From Streptomyces marokkonensis (GTDB lineage Bacteria > Actinomycetota > Actinomycetes > Streptomycetales > Streptomycetaceae): a stretch of DNA of 64,000 nt. The stretch lies in assembly GCF_008312835.1 (NCBI RefSeq), contig NZ_VSKS01000019.1:1-64000 (forward strand), written 5' to 3'. The position numbers were made by a program, and so were the translations under genes. Positions 1 to 7,263 of the stretch are shown here, in pieces (within the stretch, counting starts at the first letter, position 1; the number at the start of each line of letters is the position of its first letter). The notes beneath the pieces are model-generated. The model saw only the letters and a list, made by a program, of their open reading frames with translations, did not search any database and was not told where the DNA came from.

Positions 1-110
1 TCATAGCGTAGGGGAAACGCCCGGTTACATTCCGAACCCGGAAGCTAAGCCTTACAGCGCCGATGGTACTGCAGGGGGGACCCTGTGGGAGAGTAGGACG
101 CCGCCGAACA
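1..110 (+). rRNA. rrf: 5S ribosomal RNA, 5' end cut by the window
   Basis: The sequence matches the actinobacterial 5S rRNA pattern: the CCCGGTTACATTCCGAACCC core, then AAGCTAAG, the GATGGTACTGCAGGGG stretch and a closing GCCGCCGAAC that would pair with the missing 5' end. Roughly the first ten bases lie outside the window. It marks the end of an rrn operon, because a strong hairpin terminator follows within about ten bases. The exact mature 3' end is uncertain by a few bases. Confidence 0.93.
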
Positions 111-120
111 AATATTGAGG

Positions 121-151
121 AAAACCCCGCACCGTATCGGTGCGGGGTTTT
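121..151 (+). terminator. rho-independent terminator of the rrn operon
   Basis: Perfect 14-bp stem (121-134 with 138-151) and a 3-base TAT loop. The stem starts in AAAA and ends in TTTT, so it could also work from the other strand. It sits directly after the 5S gene and ends 20 bases before the next start codon. Confidence 0.9.
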
Positions 152-170
152 CTGCGTTTAGGGTCGAGAC

Positions 171-821
171 ATGCGCTATGACCTCGTCATCTTCGACAAC
201 GACGGCGTGCTCGTCGACAGCGAGCCGATCTCCAATCGGCTCCTGGCCGCCTACCTCACCGAACTCGGGCACCCGACGTCGTACGAGGACTCCATCCGTG
301 ACTACATGGGCTCCGCCATGCACCGCGTGCACGATCTCGTAGAGGAGCGGACCGGGCAGCGGCTGCCGGCGGACTTCGACGAGGTGTTCCACGGCCGGGT
401 CTTCGCCGCCTTCGAGCGGGAGCTGAAGCCGGTCGTCGGCGCCATGGAGGTACTGGAGAAGCTGGCCGCGGACGGGGTGCCGTACTGCGTTGCCTCGTCC
501 GGGAGTCATGAACGGATCAGGGTGGGGCATCGCACGACAGGACTCGAGCGGTGGTTCGACGACGGGCGGATCTTCAGCTCGCAGGATGTGGGCCGCGGGA
601 AGCCGGCACCCGATCTGTTCCTGTACGCGGCCGAGCGGATGGGTGTGGTGCCGGAGCGGTGCGTGGTCGTCGAGGACAGTCCGCTGGGCGTGCGGGCCGC
701 GGTCGCGGCCGGGATGGACGTGTACGGGTTCACCGCGATGACGCCTGCCGAGAGGCTCATCGGTGCCACGCGACTCTTCGACGACATGCGGGAGTTGGGC
801 AGCCTGCTCTCACGAAACTGA
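171..821 (+). CDS. HAD-superfamily phosphatase (subfamily IA, phosphoglycolate/beta-phosphoglucomutase-like)
   Basis: A 216-residue cytosolic HAD hydrolase, the usual length for subfamily IA. Motif I is at residues 8-12 (F-D-N-D-G; Asp9 nucleophile, Asp11 acid/base). Ser109/110 fit motif II, K144-P-A-P-D148 carries the motif III lysine, and E168-D169-S170 is the motif IV Mg site. The alpha-helical cap lies between motifs I and II, which fits small phosphosugar or phosphoglycolate-type substrates. The substrate cannot be told from the sequence. It is probably monocistronic, isolated by the rrn terminator upstream and a 60-base gap before the MFS gene. Confidence 0.85.
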   Translation: MRYDLVIFDNDGVLVDSEPISNRLLAAYLTELGHPTSYEDSIRDYMGSAMHRVHDLVEERTGQRLPADFDEVFHGRVFAAFERELKPVVGAMEVLEKLAADGVPYCVASSGSHERIRVGHRTTGLERWFDDGRIFSSQDVGRGKPAPDLFLYAAERMGVVPERCVVVEDSPLGVRAAVAAGMDVYGFTAMTPAERLIGATRLFDDMRELGSLLSRN

Positions 822-881
822 ACGTGATTCATCTTTGACCGGATCTACCCACCAGTACCCCCGAGCCCTACGCTCGCCGCC

Positions 882-2111
882 ATGACTGATGTGCTGCGGC
901 GCGGCAGGGTCTCGCTGGCGTTCGGCTTCCTCGTGCAGGGCGTCGCCTTCGCTCTGCTCGTGACGCGGATTCCGGCCATCCAGGACCGGTACGCGGTCTC
1001 CGACGCGCTGCTGCCCGTCTTCCTCGCCGCCGTCCCGATCCTGGCCGGCATCGGCAGCGTGACGACGGAGCGGCTGGTGAGGCGGGTTCCGCCCAGCCGG
1101 GTGCTGCGCTGGTCGCAGCCGGTGGTGCTGCTGGCGCTGCTGGGGGTCGGGGCGGGCGAGCACATGGCTGTCCTCGCCGGGGCACTGGCCGCCTTCGGGC
1201 TCGCGGTCGGGGCGCTGGACGCGTCCATGAACATGCTCGGGGTGAGTCTCCAGCGCGCCTACGGACGCAGCATCATGCTCAGTTTCCATGCCGCGTACAG
1301 CCTGGGCGGGATCGCCGGGGCGTCGCTCGCGTGGGCCGGGGCGCACTGGGAGCTGGCGCTGTGGGTGTCCTATCTGCCGGTGGTCTCGGTGCTGCTGCCC
1401 GCCGCGCTGGCCGGGAGCCGGTGGTACGTCGACGGCGGCGACCGGCCGCCCGCGGAGACGAGCAAGGGCGAGGGCGCGGCCGTCGGCCTCACGTGGATGG
1501 TGCCGCTGTGTCTGGTGATGACCGTGGCGTACATCGGGGACTCCACGGTCTCCAACTGGAGCGCGAAGTACCTCCAGGACGTGCTGGGGGGTTCGGAGCA
1601 GCTGGCGACCGTCCCGTACAACGTCTACATGGTCACCACGCTGCTGGGACGGACGATCGGGGACGTGGGGGTCCGGCGGTTCGGGGCCGTGGCGGTGGTT
1701 CGGGCCGGGGCGCTGGTGGCCGCGGTGGGGTTCGCCGTGGTGGCCGGGGCGCCCGGGGCGTGGGTGGGGATGCTGGGGTTCACGCTGCTGGGACTGGGGC
1801 TGTGCGTGCTGGTGCCGCAGACGTTCGCCGCGGCGGGGCGGCGTGCGGACGAGAGGGGCGGGCCGGGGGCTTCGGACGCGGCCGTCGCTCGGCTGAACGT
1901 CTTCAATTACGTGGGTTTTCTGATCGGTTCTCCGTTGGTGGGGGCGCTCGGTGATGTCTGGAGCTATCGCGGGGCGATGCTTGTGCCGATGGTGTTGGTC
2001 CTGGTGACGCTGGTGTGCGCCCGGTCGTTCGCGCCTCAACCGGACCGATACGGTGGCGGTCATGAGCGGCCGCACACAGCTGATGTGGGACGAGGCAGTA
2101 ACGGGCTATGA
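882..2111 (+). CDS. MFS transporter
   Basis: A 409-residue polytopic membrane protein with about 12 hydrophobic segments and a cytoplasmic loop near residues 188-202 rich in charged residues, the normal major facilitator architecture. The first helix starts at about residue 10 with no signal peptide. It carries the G-A-L-D-A-S-M-N type motif in the N-terminal half seen in MFS members close to the FucP/YbjJ group. Substrate unknown. Its 3' end overlaps the acuC start by about 50 bases in another frame, which suggests cotranscription and translational coupling. The ATG start is preceded by only a weak ribosome binding site. Confidence 0.8.
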   Translation: MTDVLRRGRVSLAFGFLVQGVAFALLVTRIPAIQDRYAVSDALLPVFLAAVPILAGIGSVTTERLVRRVPPSRVLRWSQPVVLLALLGVGAGEHMAVLAGALAAFGLAVGALDASMNMLGVSLQRAYGRSIMLSFHAAYSLGGIAGASLAWAGAHWELALWVSYLPVVSVLLPAALAGSRWYVDGGDRPPAETSKGEGAAVGLTWMVPLCLVMTVAYIGDSTVSNWSAKYLQDVLGGSEQLATVPYNVYMVTTLLGRTIGDVGVRRFGAVAVVRAGALVAAVGFAVVAGAPGAWVGMLGFTLLGLGLCVLVPQTFAAAGRRADERGGPGASDAAVARLNVFNYVGFLIGSPLVGALGDVWSYRGAMLVPMVLVLVTLVCARSFAPQPDRYGGGHERPHTADVGRGSNGL

Positions 2112-3234
2112 CTTCGGCCGGGACCATCCGATGGACCCGGTCCGGCTCGCGCTGACCAGGAGTCTGGTCGGTGCCTTCGGGCTCGACCGTGAGGTGGAGG
2201 TGGTCGCCGCGAAGGCGGCCGGGGAGTCGACGCTGCGGCTCGTCCACCGGGAGGACTACATCGAGGCGGTGCGGGCCGCGTCGGCCGATCCGGCGACGGC
2301 GGACCAGTCGTACGGGCTGGGCACCATGGACGATCCCGCGTTCGCCGGGATGCACGAGGTGTCGGCGCTGATCGCGGGCCAGTCGGTGGGTGCGGCGGAG
2401 GCGGTGTGGCGCGGGGAGGCGCTGCACGCGGTGAACTTCGCGGGCGGGCTGCACCATGCGATGCCGGGAGCCGCCTCCGGCTTCTGCGTGTACAACGACG
2501 CCTCGCTGGCCATCGCCCGGCTGCTGGAGCTGGGCGCCGAGCGGGTCGCGTACGTCGATGTCGACGTGCACCACGGGGACGGGGTGCAGGCTGCGTTCTG
2601 GGAGGACCCGCGCGTGCTGACGATCTCGCTGCACGAGCACCCGCGGACGCTGTTCCCGCAGACCGGGTGGCCGGAGGAGACGGGAGCCGGCCGCGCGGAG
2701 GGCAGCGCGGTCAACGTCGCCCTGCCGGCCGGGACCGGGGACGGGGGCTGGCTGCGGGCGTTCCACTCCGTCGTGCCGGAGCTGATCGCGGACTTCCGGC
2801 CGCAGGTGCTGGTGACGCAGCACGGGGCCGATACGCATTTCGAGGATCCGCTGGCACACCTGGCGGTGTCGCTGGACGCGCAGCGGGCGGTGCAGGTGGC
2901 GTGTCATGAGCTGGCGCACACGTACGCCGACGGGCGGTGGGTGGCGCTGGGCGGTGGTGGATACGCGGTGGTGGAGGTAGTGCCGCGGTCCTGGACCCAT
3001 CTGGTGGGCATCGCGGCGGAGCGGCCCGTGGAGCCCACGACGATGATCCCCGAGGGGTGGCGGCAGGAGGTCTACGCCCGGACCCGGCAGCCGGCGCCCC
3101 GGCGGATGACGGACGGGCGGTGGCCGGTCTCCTGGGCGGCCTGGGACGAGGGGTACGACCCGGCGGACCGTCTGGACCAGGCGATCCTCGCGGCGCGGCG
3201 CGCGGTGTTCCCGCTTCGGGGGCTGCTGCCGTAG
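2062..3234 (+). CDS. acuC: acetoin utilization protein AcuC-like histone deacetylase family enzyme
   Basis: A 390-residue arginase/deacetylase-fold protein. The deacetylase signatures are present: H131-H132 (active-site pair), the Y-V-D-V-D-V-H-H-G-D-G block at about 164-174 supplying zinc ligands Asp168 and His170, and a downstream D-T-H-F-E-D-P-L-A-H-L block with the third acidic ligand. AcuC proteins are known to deacetylate acetyl-CoA synthetase in Bacillus; this role here is inferred from family membership. The gene overlaps the MFS gene. A GTG nine bases upstream (2053) is an equally possible start. No clear ribosome binding site favours either, so coupling to the upstream gene is likely. 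Confidence 0.87.
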   Translation: MSGRTQLMWDEAVTGYDFGRDHPMDPVRLALTRSLVGAFGLDREVEVVAAKAAGESTLRLVHREDYIEAVRAASADPATADQSYGLGTMDDPAFAGMHEVSALIAGQSVGAAEAVWRGEALHAVNFAGGLHHAMPGAASGFCVYNDASLAIARLLELGAERVAYVDVDVHHGDGVQAAFWEDPRVLTISLHEHPRTLFPQTGWPEETGAGRAEGSAVNVALPAGTGDGGWLRAFHSVVPELIADFRPQVLVTQHGADTHFEDPLAHLAVSLDAQRAVQVACHELAHTYADGRWVALGGGGYAVVEVVPRSWTHLVGIAAERPVEPTTMIPEGWRQEVYARTRQPAPRRMTDGRWPVSWAAWDEGYDPADRLDQAILAARRAVFPLRGLLP

Positions 3235-3320
3235 CCGCCCGGCGCACGGGTCCGTTAGGCCAACCGTGCGGTGTTCGCGCCGTTCCGGCCGCGCCCCGTC
3301 CGGGTATCCCGCACCATCGC

Positions 3321-4136
3321 GTGGTGACCACCGACGGCCTTCGCGCGCATCTGCTGGCGGCCCGGCTCGCCGGGGTGGTGGGCACCACCCGGGAGGAGAG
3401 CCTGCGGAGTTACCGGCTGTTCGCCGCGGGGGATCCGCGTCTGCTGATCGGGTTGGATCCCGAAGGGGTATGGGGCGAGCGGGACCTGATCGCGTTGATG
3501 GCGGACAGGTGCGGGGTTTCGGCCGATCCCGGGTACACCTTCGGCCATGATGTGATCGACCCCGGGCGCACCCTGGCGGCCCTGGACGTCTGGGCGGAAC
3601 GGCTGGCGGCCGCCGCCCGGCGCCGTGCTCCGGTCCTTCTCGGGACCGGTCACCCGCAGCGGCTGCTCGGTTTCTACGCCGCTCTGGCAGACGGCTTGTC
3701 GTCGGCGGGATGTACCGTCCTCACCCCGGCGCAGGGTCGCCGTGTCGACATAACGACCCGGTTCGGTCTACGCACGTACAACCTCGACTACGTACGAGGA
3801 GTCGGGCTCGTCCGGGGCGCGACCTCGGAACGCCCCGGTTGTGAGCCGGGCGCACACACGCACTCCCCCCTCCCGGTTCGGATCGCGCTCGCCGCGGCGG
3901 CCGACGCCGGCGGGCCGCTTCCCGAGGTGGTGATCGGAGACCACGGCTGGGTCTGCGGAGCAGGTCAGCTGGGGTTCGAGACCCTCGGACTGGCGGATGT
4001 GAACGACCCGGCCCCGTTCGTCGGGGAGGCCGAGGGGGCCGTAACCGTCGTCGTTCCACTTGATGACGGCGTGCGGTCCGATTACTACCTGCCGCTGACC
4101 CGCTACGTACTCAATCGAGCGTGTCTGTCACAGTAG
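3321..4136 (+). CDS. hypothetical protein, annotated as phosphatase in related Streptomyces
   Basis: A 271-residue soluble protein starting at GTG 3321 (GTG 3324 is also possible). Recognisable stretches are a G-H-D-V-I-D-P-G-R-T-L segment, an L-L-G-T-G-H-P-Q-R segment after residue 90, and a C-terminal D-D-G-V-R-S-D-Y-Y-L-P motif. Homologues are often called phosphatase, but I see no HAD, PTP or metallophosphatase signature, so the name is not supported by motifs. It lies between acuC and the HTH/bS22 genes. In other actinobacteria proC sits near this position. Confidence 0.6.
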   Translation: MVTTDGLRAHLLAARLAGVVGTTREESLRSYRLFAAGDPRLLIGLDPEGVWGERDLIALMADRCGVSADPGYTFGHDVIDPGRTLAALDVWAERLAAAARRRAPVLLGTGHPQRLLGFYAALADGLSSAGCTVLTPAQGRRVDITTRFGLRTYNLDYVRGVGLVRGATSERPGCEPGAHTHSPLPVRIALAAAADAGGPLPEVVIGDHGWVCGAGQLGFETLGLADVNDPAPFVGEAEGAVTVVVPLDDGVRSDYYLPLTRYVLNRACLSQ

Positions 4137-4265
4137 GCCGCCGATGGGTGCACCTCTTCCCCACTCGCATCACCCGCCCCTACATTGGGGAGTGAGCACG
4201 CAACGACGAAGAGTCACCGGAAGGGGAAGCCGGTGGCCGTCGAGTGCGGAAGGTTCAGGTGTGTC

Positions 4266-4478
4266 ATGGCTGCAGCTGGCGAAAGGCCTCTGAACGAGGT
4301 TCAGTTCCTTACCGTGGCGGAAGTCGCCTCGGTGATGCGAGTGTCGAAGATGACCGTGTACCGGCTGGTGCACAGTGGTCATCTGCCCGCGATCCGGGTG
4401 GGGCGGTCCTTCCGCGTCCCGGAGCAAGCGGTTCACGAGTACCTCCGCGAGAGCTACGTGGGGGTGGACTCGGCCTGA
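4266..4478 (+). CDS. excisionase/BldC-type winged helix DNA-binding protein
   Basis: A 70-residue protein that is almost entirely one MerR-like/excisionase helix-turn-helix: L-T-V-A-E-V-A-S-V-M-R-V at about 16-27 is helix 1 to the turn, S-K-M-T-V-Y-R-L-V the recognition helix, and G-R-S-F-R-V-P the wing. It has no effector domain. Its position next to bS22, an epimerase and an acyltransferase matches the mycobacterial Rv0500A-Rv0500B-galE2-Rv0502 order, as I remember it. ATG 4266 is chosen because the domain starts shortly after it and a GGAAGG-type site lies upstream; reading further upstream adds only non-conserved sequence. Confidence 0.87.
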   Translation: MAAAGERPLNEVQFLTVAEVASVMRVSKMTVYRLVHSGHLPAIRVGRSFRVPEQAVHEYLRESYVGVDSA

Positions 4479-4534
4479 CGGCGTGCCGGGGAGTCCCGTA
4501 CCGGGCACTCGTGGGCCTCCCCGGTCACCTCGAT

Positions 4535-4563
4535 TACGACCTCAGCGCTCGGGCGGGTAGGCT
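4535..4563 (+). promoter_or_regulatory. possible promoter of the bS22 gene
   Basis: TACGAC (4535-4540) and TAGGCT (4558-4563) are 17 bases apart, a vegetative-like arrangement about 70 bases upstream of the bS22 start. The -35 match is poor, so this is tentative. Confidence 0.3.
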
Positions 4564-4632
4564 AGCCCCTCGTAGGTCGTGTGGGCCCATGGCGCCCAAA
4601 CACCGAGTGATGAGAAGTGAGCGAGGGTAGTC

Positions 4633-4731
4633 GTGGGCTCTGTTATCAAGAAGCGGCGCAAGCGGATGGCCAAGAAGAAGCACCGCAAGCTGCTCAAGCG
4701 CACGCGCGTTCAGCGTCGCAACAAGAAGTAA
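4633..4731 (+). CDS. small ribosomal subunit protein bS22 (AURKAIP1/COX24-type)
   Basis: A 32-residue, extremely basic peptide starting [16 protein letters not shown], from GTG 4633 with a GAGGG site 5-6 bases upstream. This matches the tiny actinobacterial protein with an AURKAIP1/COX24 C-terminal motif that was found as an extra 30S component (bS22) in mycobacterial ribosome structures. It is easily missed because of its size. The neighbouring HTH, epimerase and acyltransferase genes agree with the conserved mycobacterial order. A 16-bp hairpin terminator follows, so it is probably expressed on its own or with the HTH gene. Confidence 0.9.
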   Translation: MGSVIKKRRKRMAKKKHRKLLKRTRVQRRNKK

Positions 4732-4752
4732 GCGGCAGCGCGACAGCGTGTC

Positions 4753-4789
4753 CAGTGGCCCCCCACCGCAGTCCGGTGGGGGGCCACTG
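4753..4789 (+). terminator. hairpin terminator after bS22
   Basis: Perfect 16-bp stem (4753-4768 with 4774-4789) and a 5-base loop, 21 bases after the bS22 stop. The following T-tract is weak, as is common in Streptomyces. Confidence 0.85.
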
Positions 4790-4921
4790 TCATTCGCACG
4801 GTCCGGGGCGCCGTTCGTACGTCCGGGGATGTCGTCACTTCAAGCATCCGGCCGGTACCACAGAGCGACGGCGACCCGATAGGTTGGCCGTCGGGAGCAG
4901 GGCGAGAGGAAGGCGCTGATC

Positions 4922-5983
4922 TTGGGAAAGGTCGTGCTCGTGACCGGGGTGGCCCGTCAGCTGGGGGGCCGTTTCGTCCGGCGGATCCTGCGGGATCCCG
5001 AGGTGGACCGGGTCGTCGGCGTGGACGCGGTCCCGCCCGAGCACCACCTGGGCGGCGCCGACTTCGTCCAGGCGGACATCCGGCAGCCGACCATCGCGCG
5101 GGTCGTCGCCGAGACGGGTGCCGACACGGTCGTCCACCTGGACGTCACGGGCACGCCGCTCGGCAGCGGCAGCCGGACCTCGCTCAAGGAGACCAACGTC
5201 ATCGGCACCATGCAGCTGCTGGGTGCCTGCCAGAAGTCCCCGAGCATCAAACGGCTGGTCGTGAAGTCCAGTACGAACGTCTACGGTTCGGCGCCGCGCG
5301 ATCCCGCGGTCTTCACCGAGACGACCCCGCCCAAGTCGCTGCCCAGCGGCGGCTTCGCGAAGGACACGGTCGAGGTCGAGGGCTATGTGCGCGGCTTCGC
5401 GCGCCGCCGTCCGGACGTGGCCGTGTGCGTGCTCAGGTTCGCCAACATCCTGGGCCCGGCCGCGGACAGCCCGCTCGCCTCGTATTTCTCGCTGCCGGTG
5501 CTGCCGACCGTGCTCGGCTACGACCCCAGGCTGCAGTTCGTGCACGAGGACGACGTCATCGAGGTGCTGCGGATCGGCTCCCACGAACCGAGGCGCGGCA
5601 CGCTCAACAGCGGCACCTTCAACATCGCGGGCGACGGCGTGCTGCTGCTGTCGCAGTGTTCGCGGCGGCTGGGCCGGCCGACGGTGCCGCTGCTGCTTCC
5701 CGCGGTCACCTGGGCGGGTTCGCTGGTGCGTACGCTGGGGATGACGGATTTCTCGCCCGAGCAGATCCGGTTGCTCACTCACGGGCGGGTGGTGGCGACG
5801 GACCAGATGCGGGAGACGCTGGGTTTCACCCCGAAGTACTCGACTGCTGAAACGTTTGCGGACTTCGTGCGCAGTCGTGGTCCCGGGCTGCTTCCGCCGG
5901 AGGCCCTGGCGGGGGCCGTCGACCGGATCGCCGCGCTGCCCCTCCCGGGCAGCGGTCACTCCCCGACGCAGAGCGCCAACTGA
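4922..5983 (+). CDS. NAD-dependent epimerase/dehydratase family protein (Rv0501/GalE2-like)
   Basis: A 353-residue extended SDR protein. The nucleotide-binding loop near residues 7-14 reads T-G-V-A-R-Q-L-G, a variant of TGxxGxxG. S-S-T-N-V-Y-G-S at about 119-126 matches the strand-5 serine region. Where the catalytic YxxxK would be, the sequence is F-A-K-D-T, so the classical Tyr is missing and epimerase activity is doubtful. TTG 4922 is chosen because GAGAGGAAGG ends eight bases upstream and the Rossmann strand begins immediately. It is followed 14 bases later by the acyltransferase, so the two form an operon, as galE2-Rv0502 do in mycobacteria. Confidence 0.82.
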   Translation: MGKVVLVTGVARQLGGRFVRRILRDPEVDRVVGVDAVPPEHHLGGADFVQADIRQPTIARVVAETGADTVVHLDVTGTPLGSGSRTSLKETNVIGTMQLLGACQKSPSIKRLVVKSSTNVYGSAPRDPAVFTETTPPKSLPSGGFAKDTVEVEGYVRGFARRRPDVAVCVLRFANILGPAADSPLASYFSLPVLPTVLGYDPRLQFVHEDDVIEVLRIGSHEPRRGTLNSGTFNIAGDGVLLLSQCSRRLGRPTVPLLLPAVTWAGSLVRTLGMTDFSPEQIRLLTHGRVVATDQMRETLGFTPKYSTAETFADFVRSRGPGLLPPEALAGAVDRIAALPLPGSGHSPTQSAN

Positions 5984-5997
5984 GGAGCGCAGCAACG

Positions 5998-7080
5998 ATG
6001 GCGGACGCCAAGGTCATTCCGTTCGACGACGACCACCGCTCCCGCGGCGGTGCCGCTCAGCGCCCGGCGCGCCGCCGAAGTCCGGGGGGCCGGCGCCAGG
6101 GCGCCGCCCAGGCCGCGGCGGTGGGGGAGGTTCAGCCGCTGCCGGGTGTGGCGTCCGTGCGCGAAGATGATCCGGTGACCGGTGAGGACGAGCAGCCCCA
6201 GCCCCAGGAGCAGGCCGGCGACGGCTCCGGTGACGGCGTCGGCGGCCTGGAGCGGCGGGTGGCGAGCGGTCTGGCCTTTCTGCGCCGCCGCCTCACCGGG
6301 GACTACGAGGTCGACGACTTCGGGTACGACGAGGAGCTCACCGACCAGGTCCTGATGTCGCTGCTGCGTCCGGTGTACGAGAAGTACTTCCGGGTCGAGG
6401 TGAAGGGCATCGAGAACATCCCGTCGGAGGGGGGTGCCCTGATCGTCGCCAACCACTCCGGGACGGTGCCGGTGGACGGTCTGATGATGCAGGTCGCCGT
6501 GCACGACCATCATCCGGCCGACCGTCATCTGCGGCTGCTCGCGGCGGACCTGGTGTTCGTGCTGCCGGTGGTCAACGAGCTCGCCCGGAAGCTCGGGCAC
6601 ACCCTGGCCTGCGCCGAGGACGCCGAACGCCTGCTCGCCCAGGGTGAGCTGGTGGGGGTGATGCCGGAGGGGTTCAAGGGCATCGGGAAGCCCTTCGGCG
6701 AGCGGTACAAGCTGCAGCGCTTCGGGCGGGGCGGGTTCGTCTCCACTGCGCTGCGGCAGCGCGCGCCGATCATCCCGTGCTCGATCGTGGGGGCGGAGGA
6801 GATCTACCCGATGATCGGCAATGCGAAGACGCTGGCCCGGCTGCTGGGCTTCCCGTACTTTCCGCTGACGCCCACGTTTCCGTGGCTCGGGCCGCTGGGG
6901 GCGGTTCCGCTCCCCACGAAGTGGACCATCCAGTTCGGGGAGCCGATTCCGACGGACGGCTATCCGCCGGAGGCGGCGGAGGACCCGATGCTGATGTTCA
7001 ACTTGACCGACCAGGTCAGGGAGCAGATCCAGCACACGTTGTACAAGCTGCTGGTGCAGCGGCGGTCGGTGTTCTTCTGA
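5998..7080 (+). CDS. lysophospholipid acyltransferase family protein (PlsC domain)
   Basis: A 360-residue protein with a disordered, charged N-terminus of about 75 residues and then a PlsC-type acyltransferase domain. The catalytic block reads A-N-H-S-G-T-V-P-V-D-G near residue 150, so His and Asp are six residues apart rather than the classical four. The P-E-G-F-K-G block near 222 replaces the usual EGTR. Likely role: transfer of acyl chains to lysophospholipid or a related glycolipid at the membrane; substrate unknown. The ATG has a GAGGAG site upstream and follows the epimerase by 14 bases. The last 37 bases of the gene are repeated exactly 134 bases downstream. Confidence 0.83.
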   Translation: MADAKVIPFDDDHRSRGGAAQRPARRRSPGGRRQGAAQAAAVGEVQPLPGVASVREDDPVTGEDEQPQPQEQAGDGSGDGVGGLERRVASGLAFLRRRLTGDYEVDDFGYDEELTDQVLMSLLRPVYEKYFRVEVKGIENIPSEGGALIVANHSGTVPVDGLMMQVAVHDHHPADRHLRLLAADLVFVLPVVNELARKLGHTLACAEDAERLLAQGELVGVMPEGFKGIGKPFGERYKLQRFGRGGFVSTALRQRAPIIPCSIVGAEEIYPMIGNAKTLARLLGFPYFPLTPTFPWLGPLGAVPLPTKWTIQFGEPIPTDGYPPEAAEDPMLMFNLTDQVREQIQHTLYKLLVQRRSVFF

Positions 7081-7233
7081 GGGTGCCCTACGGGCCCGGA
7101 TGGTGAGTCGACGGACGGAGTCCGGTGCGGCGGTCCGAAGCCTGCGAAGCAGTGCGAGGGCAGCGGACAGGAGGGGCCAAGCTGCTGGTGCAGCGGCGGT
7201 CGGTGTTCTTCTGACGGTGTCGTACGGGCCGGG
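7044..7233. repeat. direct repeat of the acyltransferase 3' end
   Basis: Bases 7044-7080 (the last 37 bases including the stop codon) recur without mismatch at 7178-7214. Weaker similarity continues another 19 bases in both copies (to 7099 and 7233, five mismatches). The unit length is 134 bases. The second copy is not part of any gene. Confidence 0.95.
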
Positions 7234-7256
7234 GCGCCCCTCGTGGGAGGGGCGCC
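7233..7256. terminator. bidirectional hairpin between acyltransferase and rsbN
   Basis: 9-bp perfect stem (7233-7241 with 7248-7256), 6-base loop, located between two convergent genes and eight bases from the rsbN stop. Confidence 0.75.
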
Positions 7257-7263
7257 GCCAGGT

